From Paenibacillus albus (GTDB lineage: Bacteria; Bacillota; Bacilli; Paenibacillales; Paenibacillaceae): a stretch of 64,000 nt of DNA. The notes beneath the pieces were generated by a model. It was not told the origin of the DNA and ran no database searches. It worked only from the letters and a program-made list of their open reading frames with translations. Positions 15,843 to 23,575 of this stretch are shown here, one piece after another. Both the position numbers and the translations under genes were made by a program. Location: NCBI RefSeq assembly GCF_003952225.1, contig NZ_CP034437.1, positions 6,429,001-6,493,000 of the forward strand. Direction: 5' to 3'. The first letter of the stretch is position 1; every line of letters starts with the position of its first letter.

Positions 15843-17867
15843 ATGGGCAATAACGGAAAACGATTGTTTCAATATGCATGGCATTACAAAAGGCCGATCC
15901 TGCTGGCGCTTCTGCTGCTTGCACTCGCGATCTCCGCGGAGCTAGTCGGACCTTTTCTCGCCAAACGGATGATTGATACGAATATTATGGGTATCGAGAA
16001 GCCGTGGTACGAAAGCAAAGAAGACGGACGCTATGACGTCGAATATAACGGCAGCTATTATAAGCGCGCTGACCACTGGAAGGATGGCGAGACGAAGGGC
16101 CGCGAGGTGCGCGTACTTCAGACGGGGCTTACGTATTATTTTGTCGATGCGGCTGACGTGCCTGATAAAGGTGTGCGTACGTTCGCGGATGGCAAGCTCA
16201 CGGTTACTTCCGAGGATGACAGCAAGCAGCAATATCCTGCCGCTCTGCTGAGCCGGGATGAGACGTATCATTTCTATCAGCCGGAGCTGAAAAGCATGAT
16301 AACGCTGGCAGCAGGCTATGTCGGCATGCTGCTCATCGGAGCAGGGCTTGCTTACGGGCAAAAGTTTCTGCTGCAAGTGTCGGCGAACCGCATCGTTCGC
16401 AAGATGCGCAATGACGTATTCCGGCATATTCAAGAGCTCCCTGTGCAGTACTTCGATAATTTGCCGGCAGGCAAAGTCGTTGCACGGGTGACGAATGACA
16501 CCGAGGCGATCCGCGAGCTGTATGTATCGGTGCTGGCGAACTTCTTCTCCGGCATCATCTATATGACCGCAATTGTCGGCGCACTGTTCCTGCTCGATGT
16601 GCGGCTTGCTCTAATTGCCCTGCCGCTGCTGCCGATTCTATACTTCTGGATCATTATTTACCGCAAGTATGCGGGCAGCTTCAACCATGTCATTCGCTCG
16701 CGGCTGAGCGACATTAACGGCATGATTAACGAATCCATTCAAGGCATGCCGATCATCCAAGTATTTCGCAGACAGAAGGAAACGATGTCGGAGTTTGGTG
16801 TCATGAACGACGAGTACTTCAAGTATCAGAACAAGCTGCTGCGTCTTAACTCGGTGACCAGTCACAATTTGCTGAACGTGTTTCGTAATGTGATCTTTAT
16901 CTCGGTCATTTGGATGTTCGCGGGCGGCTGGCTGGGTACAGCTGTATCCGTCGGCGTTCTCTACGCTTTCATTGATTACATGAACCGGATGATGCAGCCG
17001 ATCGTCGGGATGGTGAATCAGCTGTCGAACCTCGAAGTAGCGCGGGTATCGGCAGAGCGTGTATTCGCGTTGCTGGATGAGCCGGGCGTACCGGTTTCTG
17101 AACAGCGGATGGCGCGTTATAAGGGGAATGTTGCTTTCGAGGACGTCTCGTTCGGCTACAAAGAAAACGAGGATGTACTGAAGCATATCAGCTTCAGCGC
17201 GAAGCAGGGGGAGACGGTTGCGCTGGTCGGTCATACCGGTTCAGGCAAAAGCTCGATTCTGAACCTGCTCTTCCGCTTCTACGATATTGACCGCGGCGCC
17301 ATTACCGTTGACGGCACGAACGTGCGCGACATGTCGAAGCAGCAGCTGCGCCAGCATATGGGCATTGTGCTGCAAGAGCCGTTCCTCTTCACCGGCACGA
17401 TCGCCTCGAACATCAGCCTGGACGACCCGGCGATTACGCGTGAGAAGATCGAGGGGGCGCTCCGCGACGTCGGCGCGTATGACATGTTCATGCAGCTACC
17501 ACACGGACTGGATGAACCCGTCATCGAGAAAGGAAGCACGCTGTCCGCCGGTCAGCGGCAGCTCATCTCCTTCGCGCGCGCTCTCGCCTTCGATCCGGCG
17601 ATTCTGATTCTCGACGAAGCGACCGCGAGCATCGACACCGAGACCGAAGCGATTATTCAGCAGGCGCTGGACGTGCTGAAGCGCGGACGCACGACGTTCG
17701 TCATCGCGCACCGGCTGTCGACGATCCGCGCGGCGGATCAAATTCTCGTGCTCGACCGCGGCCGCATCGTCGAACGCGGCAATCACGAGGAACTGATGGT
17801 ACATGGCGGCAAGTACTTCGCCATGTACCAGCTGCAGCAAGGCGCCGCGGTTAGCGCCTTGGCTTAA
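15843..17867 (+). CDS. bmrD: ABC multidrug exporter half-transporter, BmrD/YheH-like
   Basis: 674 residues from the ATG at 15843 (AAGGTGAC upstream), matching the roughly 673-residue BmrD. An in-frame ATG at 15810 lacks a ribosome site. The transmembrane domain holds a long extra-membrane insertion after the first helix (about residues 50-150), a hallmark of this subunit. Walker A is HTGSGKS near 463 and Walker B ILILDE near 587 keeps the catalytic Glu, but the signature is LSAGQ instead of LSGGQ. The defects of the two subunits fall in the same composite ATP site, as in heterodimeric exporters. Gap to the partner gene 67 bp. Confidence 0.88.
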   Translation: MGNNGKRLFQYAWHYKRPILLALLLLALAISAELVGPFLAKRMIDTNIMGIEKPWYESKEDGRYDVEYNGSYYKRADHWKDGETKGREVRVLQTGLTYYFVDAADVPDKGVRTFADGKLTVTSEDDSKQQYPAALLSRDETYHFYQPELKSMITLAAGYVGMLLIGAGLAYGQKFLLQVSANRIVRKMRNDVFRHIQELPVQYFDNLPAGKVVARVTNDTEAIRELYVSVLANFFSGIIYMTAIVGALFLLDVRLALIALPLLPILYFWIIIYRKYAGSFNHVIRSRLSDINGMINESIQGMPIIQVFRRQKETMSEFGVMNDEYFKYQNKLLRLNSVTSHNLLNVFRNVIFISVIWMFAGGWLGTAVSVGVLYAFIDYMNRMMQPIVGMVNQLSNLEVARVSAERVFALLDEPGVPVSEQRMARYKGNVAFEDVSFGYKENEDVLKHISFSAKQGETVALVGHTGSGKSSILNLLFRFYDIDRGAITVDGTNVRDMSKQQLRQHMGIVLQEPFLFTGTIASNISLDDPAITREKIEGALRDVGAYDMFMQLPHGLDEPVIEKGSTLSAGQRQLISFARALAFDPAILILDEATASIDTETEAIIQQALDVLKRGRTTFVIAHRLSTIRAADQILVLDRGRIVERGNHEELMVHGGKYFAMYQLQQGAAVSALA

Positions 17868-17871
17868 CATT

Positions 17872-17915
17872 AAAAAAGGGAGAGCCCCCGGGTTAGTGGG
17901 GGCTCTCCCTTTTTG
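17872..17915. terminator. Bidirectional terminator after the exporter genes
   Basis: 17-bp perfect stem (AAAAAGGGAGAGCCCCC and its complement, 8-base loop) with T runs on both sides. It ends the exporter operon on the plus strand and the histidine-kinase transcript on the minus strand; the latter would then carry a 3' tail of about 390-430 nt. Confidence 0.9.
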
Positions 17916-17952
17916 TTTAGGATCTTTGAGCAGCGGCCACCGGCTAGTGCGC

Positions 17953-18025
17953 GAGAGAACGTATACGTTCTCTCAGATGCTCGGATGCTCGATTGTTGGT
18001 GCTGAGAGAACCTATGTGTGCTCTC
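17953..18025. repeat. Pair of 22-bp palindromes spaced 51 bp (copy 2)
   Basis: Palindromes at 17953-17974 (perfect: GAGAGAACGTA followed by its complement) and 18004-18025 (GAGAGAACCTAT...TGCTCTC). The start-to-start spacing is 51 bp, identical to the pair at 4089-4161. Each pair is next to a terminator and followed by a roughly 111-bp hairpin repeat. Confidence 0.9.
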
Positions 18026-18090
18026 AGCTCTGATGTTTCTGGTTTTCTAGCGGCTTCCAGCTCTAAACACCAGTTTACCCGCCGCCACCG

Positions 18091-18285
18091 CCACTTTCGC
18101 ACTCCGAGAGAGGGTTTTCACTCTCTCAGCTCGCGATTATCGCTTTCTCGCCTACCGAGAGCGGCTTCCCGCTCTCAACACACGTTCACCGGCCGCCGCG
18201 ACCACTTTCGCACTCCCAGAGAGGGTTTTCCCTCTCTCAGCTCGCGACTATCGCTTTCTCGCTCCCGAGAGCAGCTTTTCCCGCA
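18091..18285. repeat. 111-bp tandem repeat carrying GAGAG-type hairpins (copy 2)
   Basis: The word CCACTTTCGCACTCC starts at 18091 and again at 18202, a 111-bp period with nearly two copies. Hairpins are GAGAGAG/CTCTCTC (18106-18127), GAGAGCGG/CCGCTCTC with a 4-base loop (18157-18176) and AGAGAGGG-TTTT-CCCTCTCT (18218-18237). On the minus strand the first reads GAGAGAGTGAAAA..., matching a hairpin in the 4283-4304 copy. It starts about 20 bp past the histidine-kinase stop codon. Not protein-coding by any evidence I see. Confidence 0.88.
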
Positions 18286-18304
18286 CTTGGGCACCAGCCC
18301 TCAA

Positions 18305-19900
18305 CTATAGCACTAACGGAAGCTCGATCAGGAACACCGTCCCCTGAGCGCTTGTCTCCTTCACGTCCATTCGTCCGCCATGATCCTGGATAATCTTGTG
18401 CGAGATCGATAAGCCGAGCCCCGTGCCTTGCCCTTTCGTGGTGTAGAACGGTTCGAACAGCTTTTCCTTCGTAGCATCAGACATCCCGGTCCCCGTATCT
18501 GACAATTCGATGCACGCATGGTTATCCAGCTCATACAGCTTGACCCTAATCTGTCCGAGATCCTCCATCGCATCAATGGAGTTTTTGAACAGATTAACAA
18601 GCACCTGCACGACTTTGTCTTTATCAATCTTTACATATAAAGGAGCTACCGGATATTCGGCGCTCAGGCGATGCCCTCTCCGTTCGATTTCCGTACCCAT
18701 GATGGATATCGCACGCTCGATGCAGGTTTGCACGGCTTCGGTCTTCATTTGGGACAGATTCGGTTTCGAGAATTGCAGGAACTCGGAGGTGAGCTCGCTC
18801 ACTCTTGTGATCTCATCCATAATCATGGGGTGATAGCGGTCGAACTCCTTATAGTCGTTCTGATAAGCCAGCTGCAGAAAGCCTTTAATCGTCGTGAGCG
18901 GGTTGCGGATCTCATGGGCCATTCCCGCCGCAAGCTCTCCGATCACCTTCAGTTTGTCCGCGCGAAAGAAATGTTCATCTCGCTTCATCCATATTTCCTT
19001 CTTTTGAAGAAACAGCAGCTTCTCCGCATTTTCAACCGTTTCTTCCGTTGAGTATCCATTCGAAAAGGCATAAGCGTAAATGATATCGAGCTCGGGCATC
19101 TGTTCAATGATTCCGGCGACAGCCTCTTTTATATGCTCCTCAGCAGCAGCTGTGCCTGTATCCGTATCTGAATCCGTAGCGATCGCAATCGCAAATTCGC
19201 TCCCGCCATAGCGTGCTATAACAGCAGGGTTGAAGTGGCGCTCTAGCTGAACGGCAATATCCTTCAAACTAATATTCGCTTGCTCATAGCCATGCTTGAA
19301 ATTAATAACACGCAAATCCTGACAGCTCATAATAATTAAACCGTACTCACTGCGCTCCTTCATCTTGCTTAGCTCTCTGCGGAATTCATGATAATTGAGC
19401 AGGCCTGTGAGGACGTCCTTTTTCAGAAGCTCATCGTTTAATTGCTCGAGATTCTTCTTCTCGATTTCTTTGCTCTTAATAATCCATACCAATGTGACAA
19501 ATACGAGCGCGCTGGCAAGGTCGGATAACGTAACGAGGACGGAGTATCCATTCGTAACCGAATAGGAGAAGCGGACAACACTGTAAAGCGTCATAATTAG
19601 AAGCGCATGGAGAAGTGCTCGGGGCAAATTTTCGCTGCGTGTAATCTGTCTGATCAGCAAAATCAAATACATCGTCAAGGACCAGTTCAACTCGCTGAGC
19701 CAATGAAAGAGGACGAGCATCGCAATTTGAAGATAAATCTGCTTGTCGGTCGTTTGCTTCGTGTTAATCGACACATACACAGCTGCGCCTACCGCTATCA
19801 TTAGATAAGGATGACTTGTCCGATCGAGATAGATGGACGAGAAAGAGATAATGACGAGCAAGATAGGAAGCAATATTCGAAAAAGAATAGTATTGGCCAT
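18305..19900 (-). CDS. Membrane histidine kinase with a degenerate GGDEF domain
   Basis: 531 residues from the ATG at 19900 (AAAGGTGAC, 8-base gap). Five or six membrane helices fill residues 1-155. A GGDEF-like domain follows (about 165-300), but its signature is GGSEF, the metal/substrate stretch reads SCQDLRVINFKHG instead of DIDxFKxIND, and no RxxD inhibitory site precedes it, so cyclase activity is not expected. The kinase core is intact: H-box MAHEIRNPLTT (His near 325), N-box LFKNSIDAM, DTGTGM and GTGLGLSIS, a NtrB/KinA-like ATPase. It is divergent from the response regulator at 20197, its likely partner. Its 3' side carries the repeated hairpin tail and its 5' side an attenuator-like hairpin. 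Confidence 0.87.
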   Translation of the reverse strand: MANTILFRILLPILLVIISFSSIYLDRTSHPYLMIAVGAAVYVSINTKQTTDKQIYLQIAMLVLFHWLSELNWSLTMYLILLIRQITRSENLPRALLHALLIMTLYSVVRFSYSVTNGYSVLVTLSDLASALVFVTLVWIIKSKEIEKKNLEQLNDELLKKDVLTGLLNYHEFRRELSKMKERSEYGLIIMSCQDLRVINFKHGYEQANISLKDIAVQLERHFNPAVIARYGGSEFAIAIATDSDTDTGTAAAEEHIKEAVAGIIEQMPELDIIYAYAFSNGYSTEETVENAEKLLFLQKKEIWMKRDEHFFRADKLKVIGELAAGMAHEIRNPLTTIKGFLQLAYQNDYKEFDRYHPMIMDEITRVSELTSEFLQFSKPNLSQMKTEAVQTCIERAISIMGTEIERRGHRLSAEYPVAPLYVKIDKDKVVQVLVNLFKNSIDAMEDLGQIRVKLYELDNHACIELSDTGTGMSDATKEKLFEPFYTTKGQGTGLGLSISHKIIQDHGGRMDVKETSAQGTVFLIELPLVL

Positions 19901-19945
19901 GACTTTGTCACCTTTATCCTTAAAATATGATTTTCGCGATAAATG

Positions 19946-19980
19946 AAAAAAAGACAGCCGTTTGTAATGGACGGCTGCCT
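19946..19980 (-). terminator. Terminator-like hairpin in the 5' region of the histidine kinase
   Basis: On the minus strand CAGCCGT pairs with ACGGCTG and is followed by TTTTTTT, about 45 bp before the kinase ATG. No minus-strand gene lies upstream (the neighbour is divergent), so it is either an attenuator within the leader or an insulator with the true promoter between it and the ATG. Confidence 0.6.
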
Positions 19981-20196
19981 GAACTGTGATGTATGACCCG
20001 TGTGTCCTGATAGGTGAAGAGTGCTCTCGTAATGGAGAAGCATTGTGCTTCCATCTTATCACATTTCTAAATTCCATGACCAGATGCGCTTCCTTCCATT
20101 CATCCACCCAAATCCCCAGTAATTCACTAATCATTAATGAGTACGATCCGTCTATACTGGAAGGACAACATGATTTTACTAGAATTGAGGTGTGCT

Positions 20197-21099
20197 ATGA
20201 GCAGTACCACTACTCGAACCTCTCCCCCTTCACCTCTTATCGCTATGTTATACAACGAGGAAACTGGGTTGTACCATAAAGAATTACTCACGTCGTTCCT
20301 TCAATGGAAGCTAGCCGATATGCCGCGCGTTCGAACCAAATTCACAGTCGTGGCCATTGAGATATGCGAGCCTAATGAGCTACCTGCTCTGCAACATACG
20401 AGCAAGCTGATCGCTAGCCATCTGCGCAATACGGATTATCTGTTTGCTACCGAAGAGCCGCTTCGATTCATTGCCGTATTGATGCATACCGGCTTTCTCG
20501 AAGCAGAATACCTGTTCCAGCGCATTTACACCGACTTCCAGACCTCTTCTCAGGTGCAGCTGACGGCCGGGATGACGGAGGTTGTCTATTCGACGACCAC
20601 CTGCGAAGATATCCTCGGCGCCATATCGGTTGCGCTAACGCTGGCACAGGATAAAGGTCCTTTCCAGCTTAGAGCCGTGCCTGTCGCTACCTTGCCTGAT
20701 GTGAGCTCGATTAAAGTGTCTATTATTGAAGACTCGCCGATTGCACAGAGCATTATCACGAACATGCTGGAGAATCTTACGATGCCGCATATGGAGTTCC
20801 AGATCCGCAGCTTCCACGACGGAGCCAGCTTCGCGGAATCGGACTGGCATCACTCCGGGCATACGCAGCTGATCTTCCTAAGCGACATTCTACCGCAGCG
20901 CGACGGCATAGAGGTGCTTCGCGATCTGCGCAGCATGCCAAATGCCAGCAAGTACATCGTCATTATGCTGGGAAGCCGCAACACGGAGCATATGACGATC
21001 TACAGCATGGAGCATGGCGCGGATTACTATATTGCAAAGCCGTTCAGCATCAAGCTTCTTGAGGCCAAGGTGAAACGGCTTCTAGAAAGGCTGAATTAA
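20197..21099 (+). CDS. Response regulator with N-terminal degenerate GGDEF domain (I-site kept)
   Basis: 300 residues. Residues about 20-165 are a GGDEF-like domain (TGLYHKELLTSFL at the start), but the GGDEF signature is replaced by EEPLRF. Five residues before it lies RNTD, exactly where the c-di-GMP-binding I-site RxxD sits in true GGDEF proteins. The C-terminal receiver domain (about 185-300) has the acidic pair IIED, phospho-acceptor Asp in LSDILPQRDG and Lys in YIAKPFS. No DNA-binding domain. The start at 20197 follows GAGGTG; an in-frame ATG at 20170 with AAGGA is nearly as good. First gene of a four-gene operon with 1-bp spacing to the next, divergent from the kinase. Confidence 0.87.
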   Translation: MSSTTTRTSPPSPLIAMLYNEETGLYHKELLTSFLQWKLADMPRVRTKFTVVAIEICEPNELPALQHTSKLIASHLRNTDYLFATEEPLRFIAVLMHTGFLEAEYLFQRIYTDFQTSSQVQLTAGMTEVVYSTTTCEDILGAISVALTLAQDKGPFQLRAVPVATLPDVSSIKVSIIEDSPIAQSIITNMLENLTMPHMEFQIRSFHDGASFAESDWHHSGHTQLIFLSDILPQRDGIEVLRDLRSMPNASKYIVIMLGSRNTEHMTIYSMEHGADYYIAKPFSIKLLEAKVKRLLERLN

Positions 21100-21100
21100 T

Positions 21101-22168
21101 ATGTATACCAGTCATGCCGTCCTCTCTCTTGCTATGTTCACGTTGACGCTGCTCATTCTAAGCAGTCTCGTCCTCGCCTATATCACCATCGTCAAAGCAC
21201 GCGACATGCGGCTTACGCGTTATATGAGCAGCTTCGCGCAGAAGAATAGCACACTCATGTATGTGTATCTGACCGAAGGCGAGATTAGCCGGGCAATCGT
21301 ACCTCATAACAGACGAACGTTCACCGCAGTGGAGAAGCTGTTGAGCGATTATTTGCTCATCGCCCACAGCGATGAGATTCAGCTTCGGGCGAAGCAGTTC
21401 GCCGAGGCTCATTTTACGAGCACTTACCGAGAGATGCTGCAAGGCCGCAAGTGGAGCATGCGGATGAATGCGCTCTACCACGCTTCCGTGTTCGGCATGG
21501 AAAACCTGCAAGATGACATAACCAGGCTGATGAACAGCCCAAAATGCACCTCACAGGAGCATTACCAAATCTGCAAGCTCCTCATCCATTCTCGGCGCAG
21601 CAGCTTCATACAGAGTCTTATTCGGCTGCCAGGCGATCTGACGGCATTCAATTACCGCCAGCTGCTGTCCATGCTGACGAACGAGCAGTTTGATGAAGCA
21701 TTAGCGCAGTTCCATGAGCTGCCCGTACCGATTCAGCACAGCCTCGTTGAGATGATCGGCATTCTGAACAAATATGAGCAGCTCGACTTTCTGGAGCAGC
21801 AGCTGTTCCGCCTTGCAGATTCGACGAGTTCCGATCAATCGTCCGAGCTGCGCATTAAGCTATTGAAATCCATCGCACAGCTTGGCTTCACAGAGCGGGC
21901 GGAGCAATACAGCAGATTCGCCACCTCCAGCAGCTGGGAGGAGCGGGCTATGGCCGCGAAGCTGTTCGGAGCGCTAAGAAGGCCGGAGCTGGTAGAGCCG
22001 CTTACGGAGCTGATCAAAGACCGCTCGTGGTGGGTACGAACACAAGCAGCCGGTGCGCTGCTGAACATGAAGGAGGGGAAGCAATTGTTAATGCATATTG
22101 CTGAGCATGATTATGACCGGTTCGCCCGGGATATCGCCAAAGAAACGTTAGGACTTCATCCCGGATGA
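21101..22168 (+). CDS. Membrane-anchored HEAT-repeat protein
   Basis: 355 residues: one N-terminal membrane helix (about 6-30), then an all-helical body with HEAT/Armadillo-type repeats, clearest at the end (ELVEPLTELIKDRSWWVRTQAAGALLNMKEG). Such proteins act as scaffolds. It starts 1 bp after the response regulator and overlaps the GT2 gene by 4 bp (ATGA), so the three are translationally coupled. A scaffold linking the regulator to the synthase is a reasonable inference. Confidence 0.82.
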   Translation: MYTSHAVLSLAMFTLTLLILSSLVLAYITIVKARDMRLTRYMSSFAQKNSTLMYVYLTEGEISRAIVPHNRRTFTAVEKLLSDYLLIAHSDEIQLRAKQFAEAHFTSTYREMLQGRKWSMRMNALYHASVFGMENLQDDITRLMNSPKCTSQEHYQICKLLIHSRRSSFIQSLIRLPGDLTAFNYRQLLSMLTNEQFDEALAQFHELPVPIQHSLVEMIGILNKYEQLDFLEQQLFRLADSTSSDQSSELRIKLLKSIAQLGFTERAEQYSRFATSSSWEERAMAAKLFGALRRPELVEPLTELIKDRSWWVRTQAAGALLNMKEGKQLLMHIAEHDYDRFARDIAKETLGLHPG

Positions 22169-23556
22169 GTGCCGAGAAGCTTTGGATCGACGTTATTGGC
22201 ATTTATGGCCGCTTCATCCTATCCTTCATGCTCCTCGCGACCGCCTTCTACCTCATCATGTTCCTGTTCTCCTTCATGTCGATGCGCCGCGAGTACAAGC
22301 TGAACCGGTTCCGCTCGCATGAAGCACTGCTGAACATCGCATTCACGAAGCCTGTATCGGTCATCGTTCCCGCTCACAACGAGGAAGCGGGCATTGTAGA
22401 GAGCATCCGCTCCTTGCTTGGACTGCACTACCCGGAGCTCGAAATTATCGTCGTGAACGACGGTTCGAGTGATGGTACGCGCAAACAAGTGATCGAGCAT
22501 TTTCAGATGGTGCCTGTGGAGCGCAATGCTCAGCAGCTGATTGCTACGGAAGCGGTCACCGAGGTGTACCAATCGCAGCTGCTGCCGCATCTGTACATGC
22601 TGGACAAACAGAACGGCGGCAAAGCCGATGCCCTAAACGCAGGGATTAATTATGCCAAATATTCGTATTTTTGCTCCATTGATGGAGATTCTATTCTTGA
22701 ACAGGATGCGCTTGTTCAGATAATGAAGCCGATCATGACATCGAACGAGGATGTTATTGCTTCTGGAGGCTCAGTGCGAATCGCCAACGGCAATACGATT
22801 CAGATGGGCAGCGTGAAACAGGTCAAGCTGTCTAAGAAGCCGCTAGTCATCTATCAAGTCGTTGAATACTTGCGCGCCTTCCTTGTCGGACGAGTCGGCC
22901 TTAGCCGCTATAATTTGCTGCTCGTCATATCAGGAGCATTCGGTGTGTTCTCGAAAGAGTGGGTCGTAGCTGCCGGCGGTTATTCCACGAAGACAGCCGG
23001 TGAGGATATGGAGCTTGTGGTAAGGCTGCAGCGACTCATCAAGAAGCGGCGATCGAACAAACGGATCGAATTCACAGCAGATCCGGTTTGCTGGACAGAA
23101 GCGCCGGAGACGGCTGCTGATTTGCGCAAACAGCGCAACCGTTGGCATCGCGGCTTGCTTGAGAGCTTATGGAGACATCGGGGTATGACGCTCAATCCGA
23201 GGTACGGCTACATTGGACTCATTGTGTTCCCTTACTTCTGGATCATCGAGCTGCTCGGACCTGTCGTTGAGCTTTGCGGCTATATTTTTATCGTGTTATC
23301 CCTGTTTATGGGCGGGATTTCGATCGAGTTTGCGGTCATGCTGTTTCTGGCATTCCTGCTCTATGGCTCGTTAATCTCGCTGCTCGCGCTGATCTTGGAA
23401 GAATGGGGCTTGCAGAAATACTCCAATAAGAAGGATGTCCTGAAGCTGTATCTCTATTCCTTGACCGAAATTATTTGGTACCGTCCGTTAACGGTGCTCT
23501 GGCGCGTTGAAGGCATATTCCAATTCTTCCTCGGCTACTCCGCTTGGGGGAAATGA
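22165..23556 (+). CDS. Membrane GT2 glycosyltransferase (processive polysaccharide synthase type)
   Basis: 463 residues of the PgaC/IcaA/hyaluronan-synthase group. One N-terminal membrane helix (about 12-40) precedes the catalytic domain with VSVIVPAHNEE, VVNDGSSDGT, the metal-binding SIDGDS, acceptor-base GEDMEL and the processivity motif QRNRW. At least three C-terminal helices follow (about 350-450). It should polymerise and extrude a beta-linked glycan from a UDP-sugar; which sugar is unknown. No PilZ domain is present, so any c-di-GMP control would have to come through the upstream regulator. Confidence 0.92.
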   Translation: MSAEKLWIDVIGIYGRFILSFMLLATAFYLIMFLFSFMSMRREYKLNRFRSHEALLNIAFTKPVSVIVPAHNEEAGIVESIRSLLGLHYPELEIIVVNDGSSDGTRKQVIEHFQMVPVERNAQQLIATEAVTEVYQSQLLPHLYMLDKQNGGKADALNAGINYAKYSYFCSIDGDSILEQDALVQIMKPIMTSNEDVIASGGSVRIANGNTIQMGSVKQVKLSKKPLVIYQVVEYLRAFLVGRVGLSRYNLLLVISGAFGVFSKEWVVAAGGYSTKTAGEDMELVVRLQRLIKKRRSNKRIEFTADPVCWTEAPETAADLRKQRNRWHRGLLESLWRHRGMTLNPRYGYIGLIVFPYFWIIELLGPVVELCGYIFIVLSLFMGGISIEFAVMLFLAFLLYGSLISLLALILEEWGLQKYSNKKDVLKLYLYSLTEIIWYRPLTVLWRVEGIFQFFLGYSAWGK

Positions 23557-23575
23557 AACGCAGAGGAATCTCATC

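Noticed and set aside
15002-15850. 282-codon minus-strand frame over the first exporter gene
   Set aside because: Antisense to Walker and signature motifs of a clear ABC protein.
18305-19900. Histidine kinase GGDEF domain as an active diguanylate cyclase
   Set aside because: Signature is GGSEF and the substrate and metal residues and I-site are missing.
19946-20134. Leader of the kinase gene as a c-di-GMP (GEMM) riboswitch
   Set aside because: I could not match the conserved GEMM core elements; only the terminator-like hairpin is supported.
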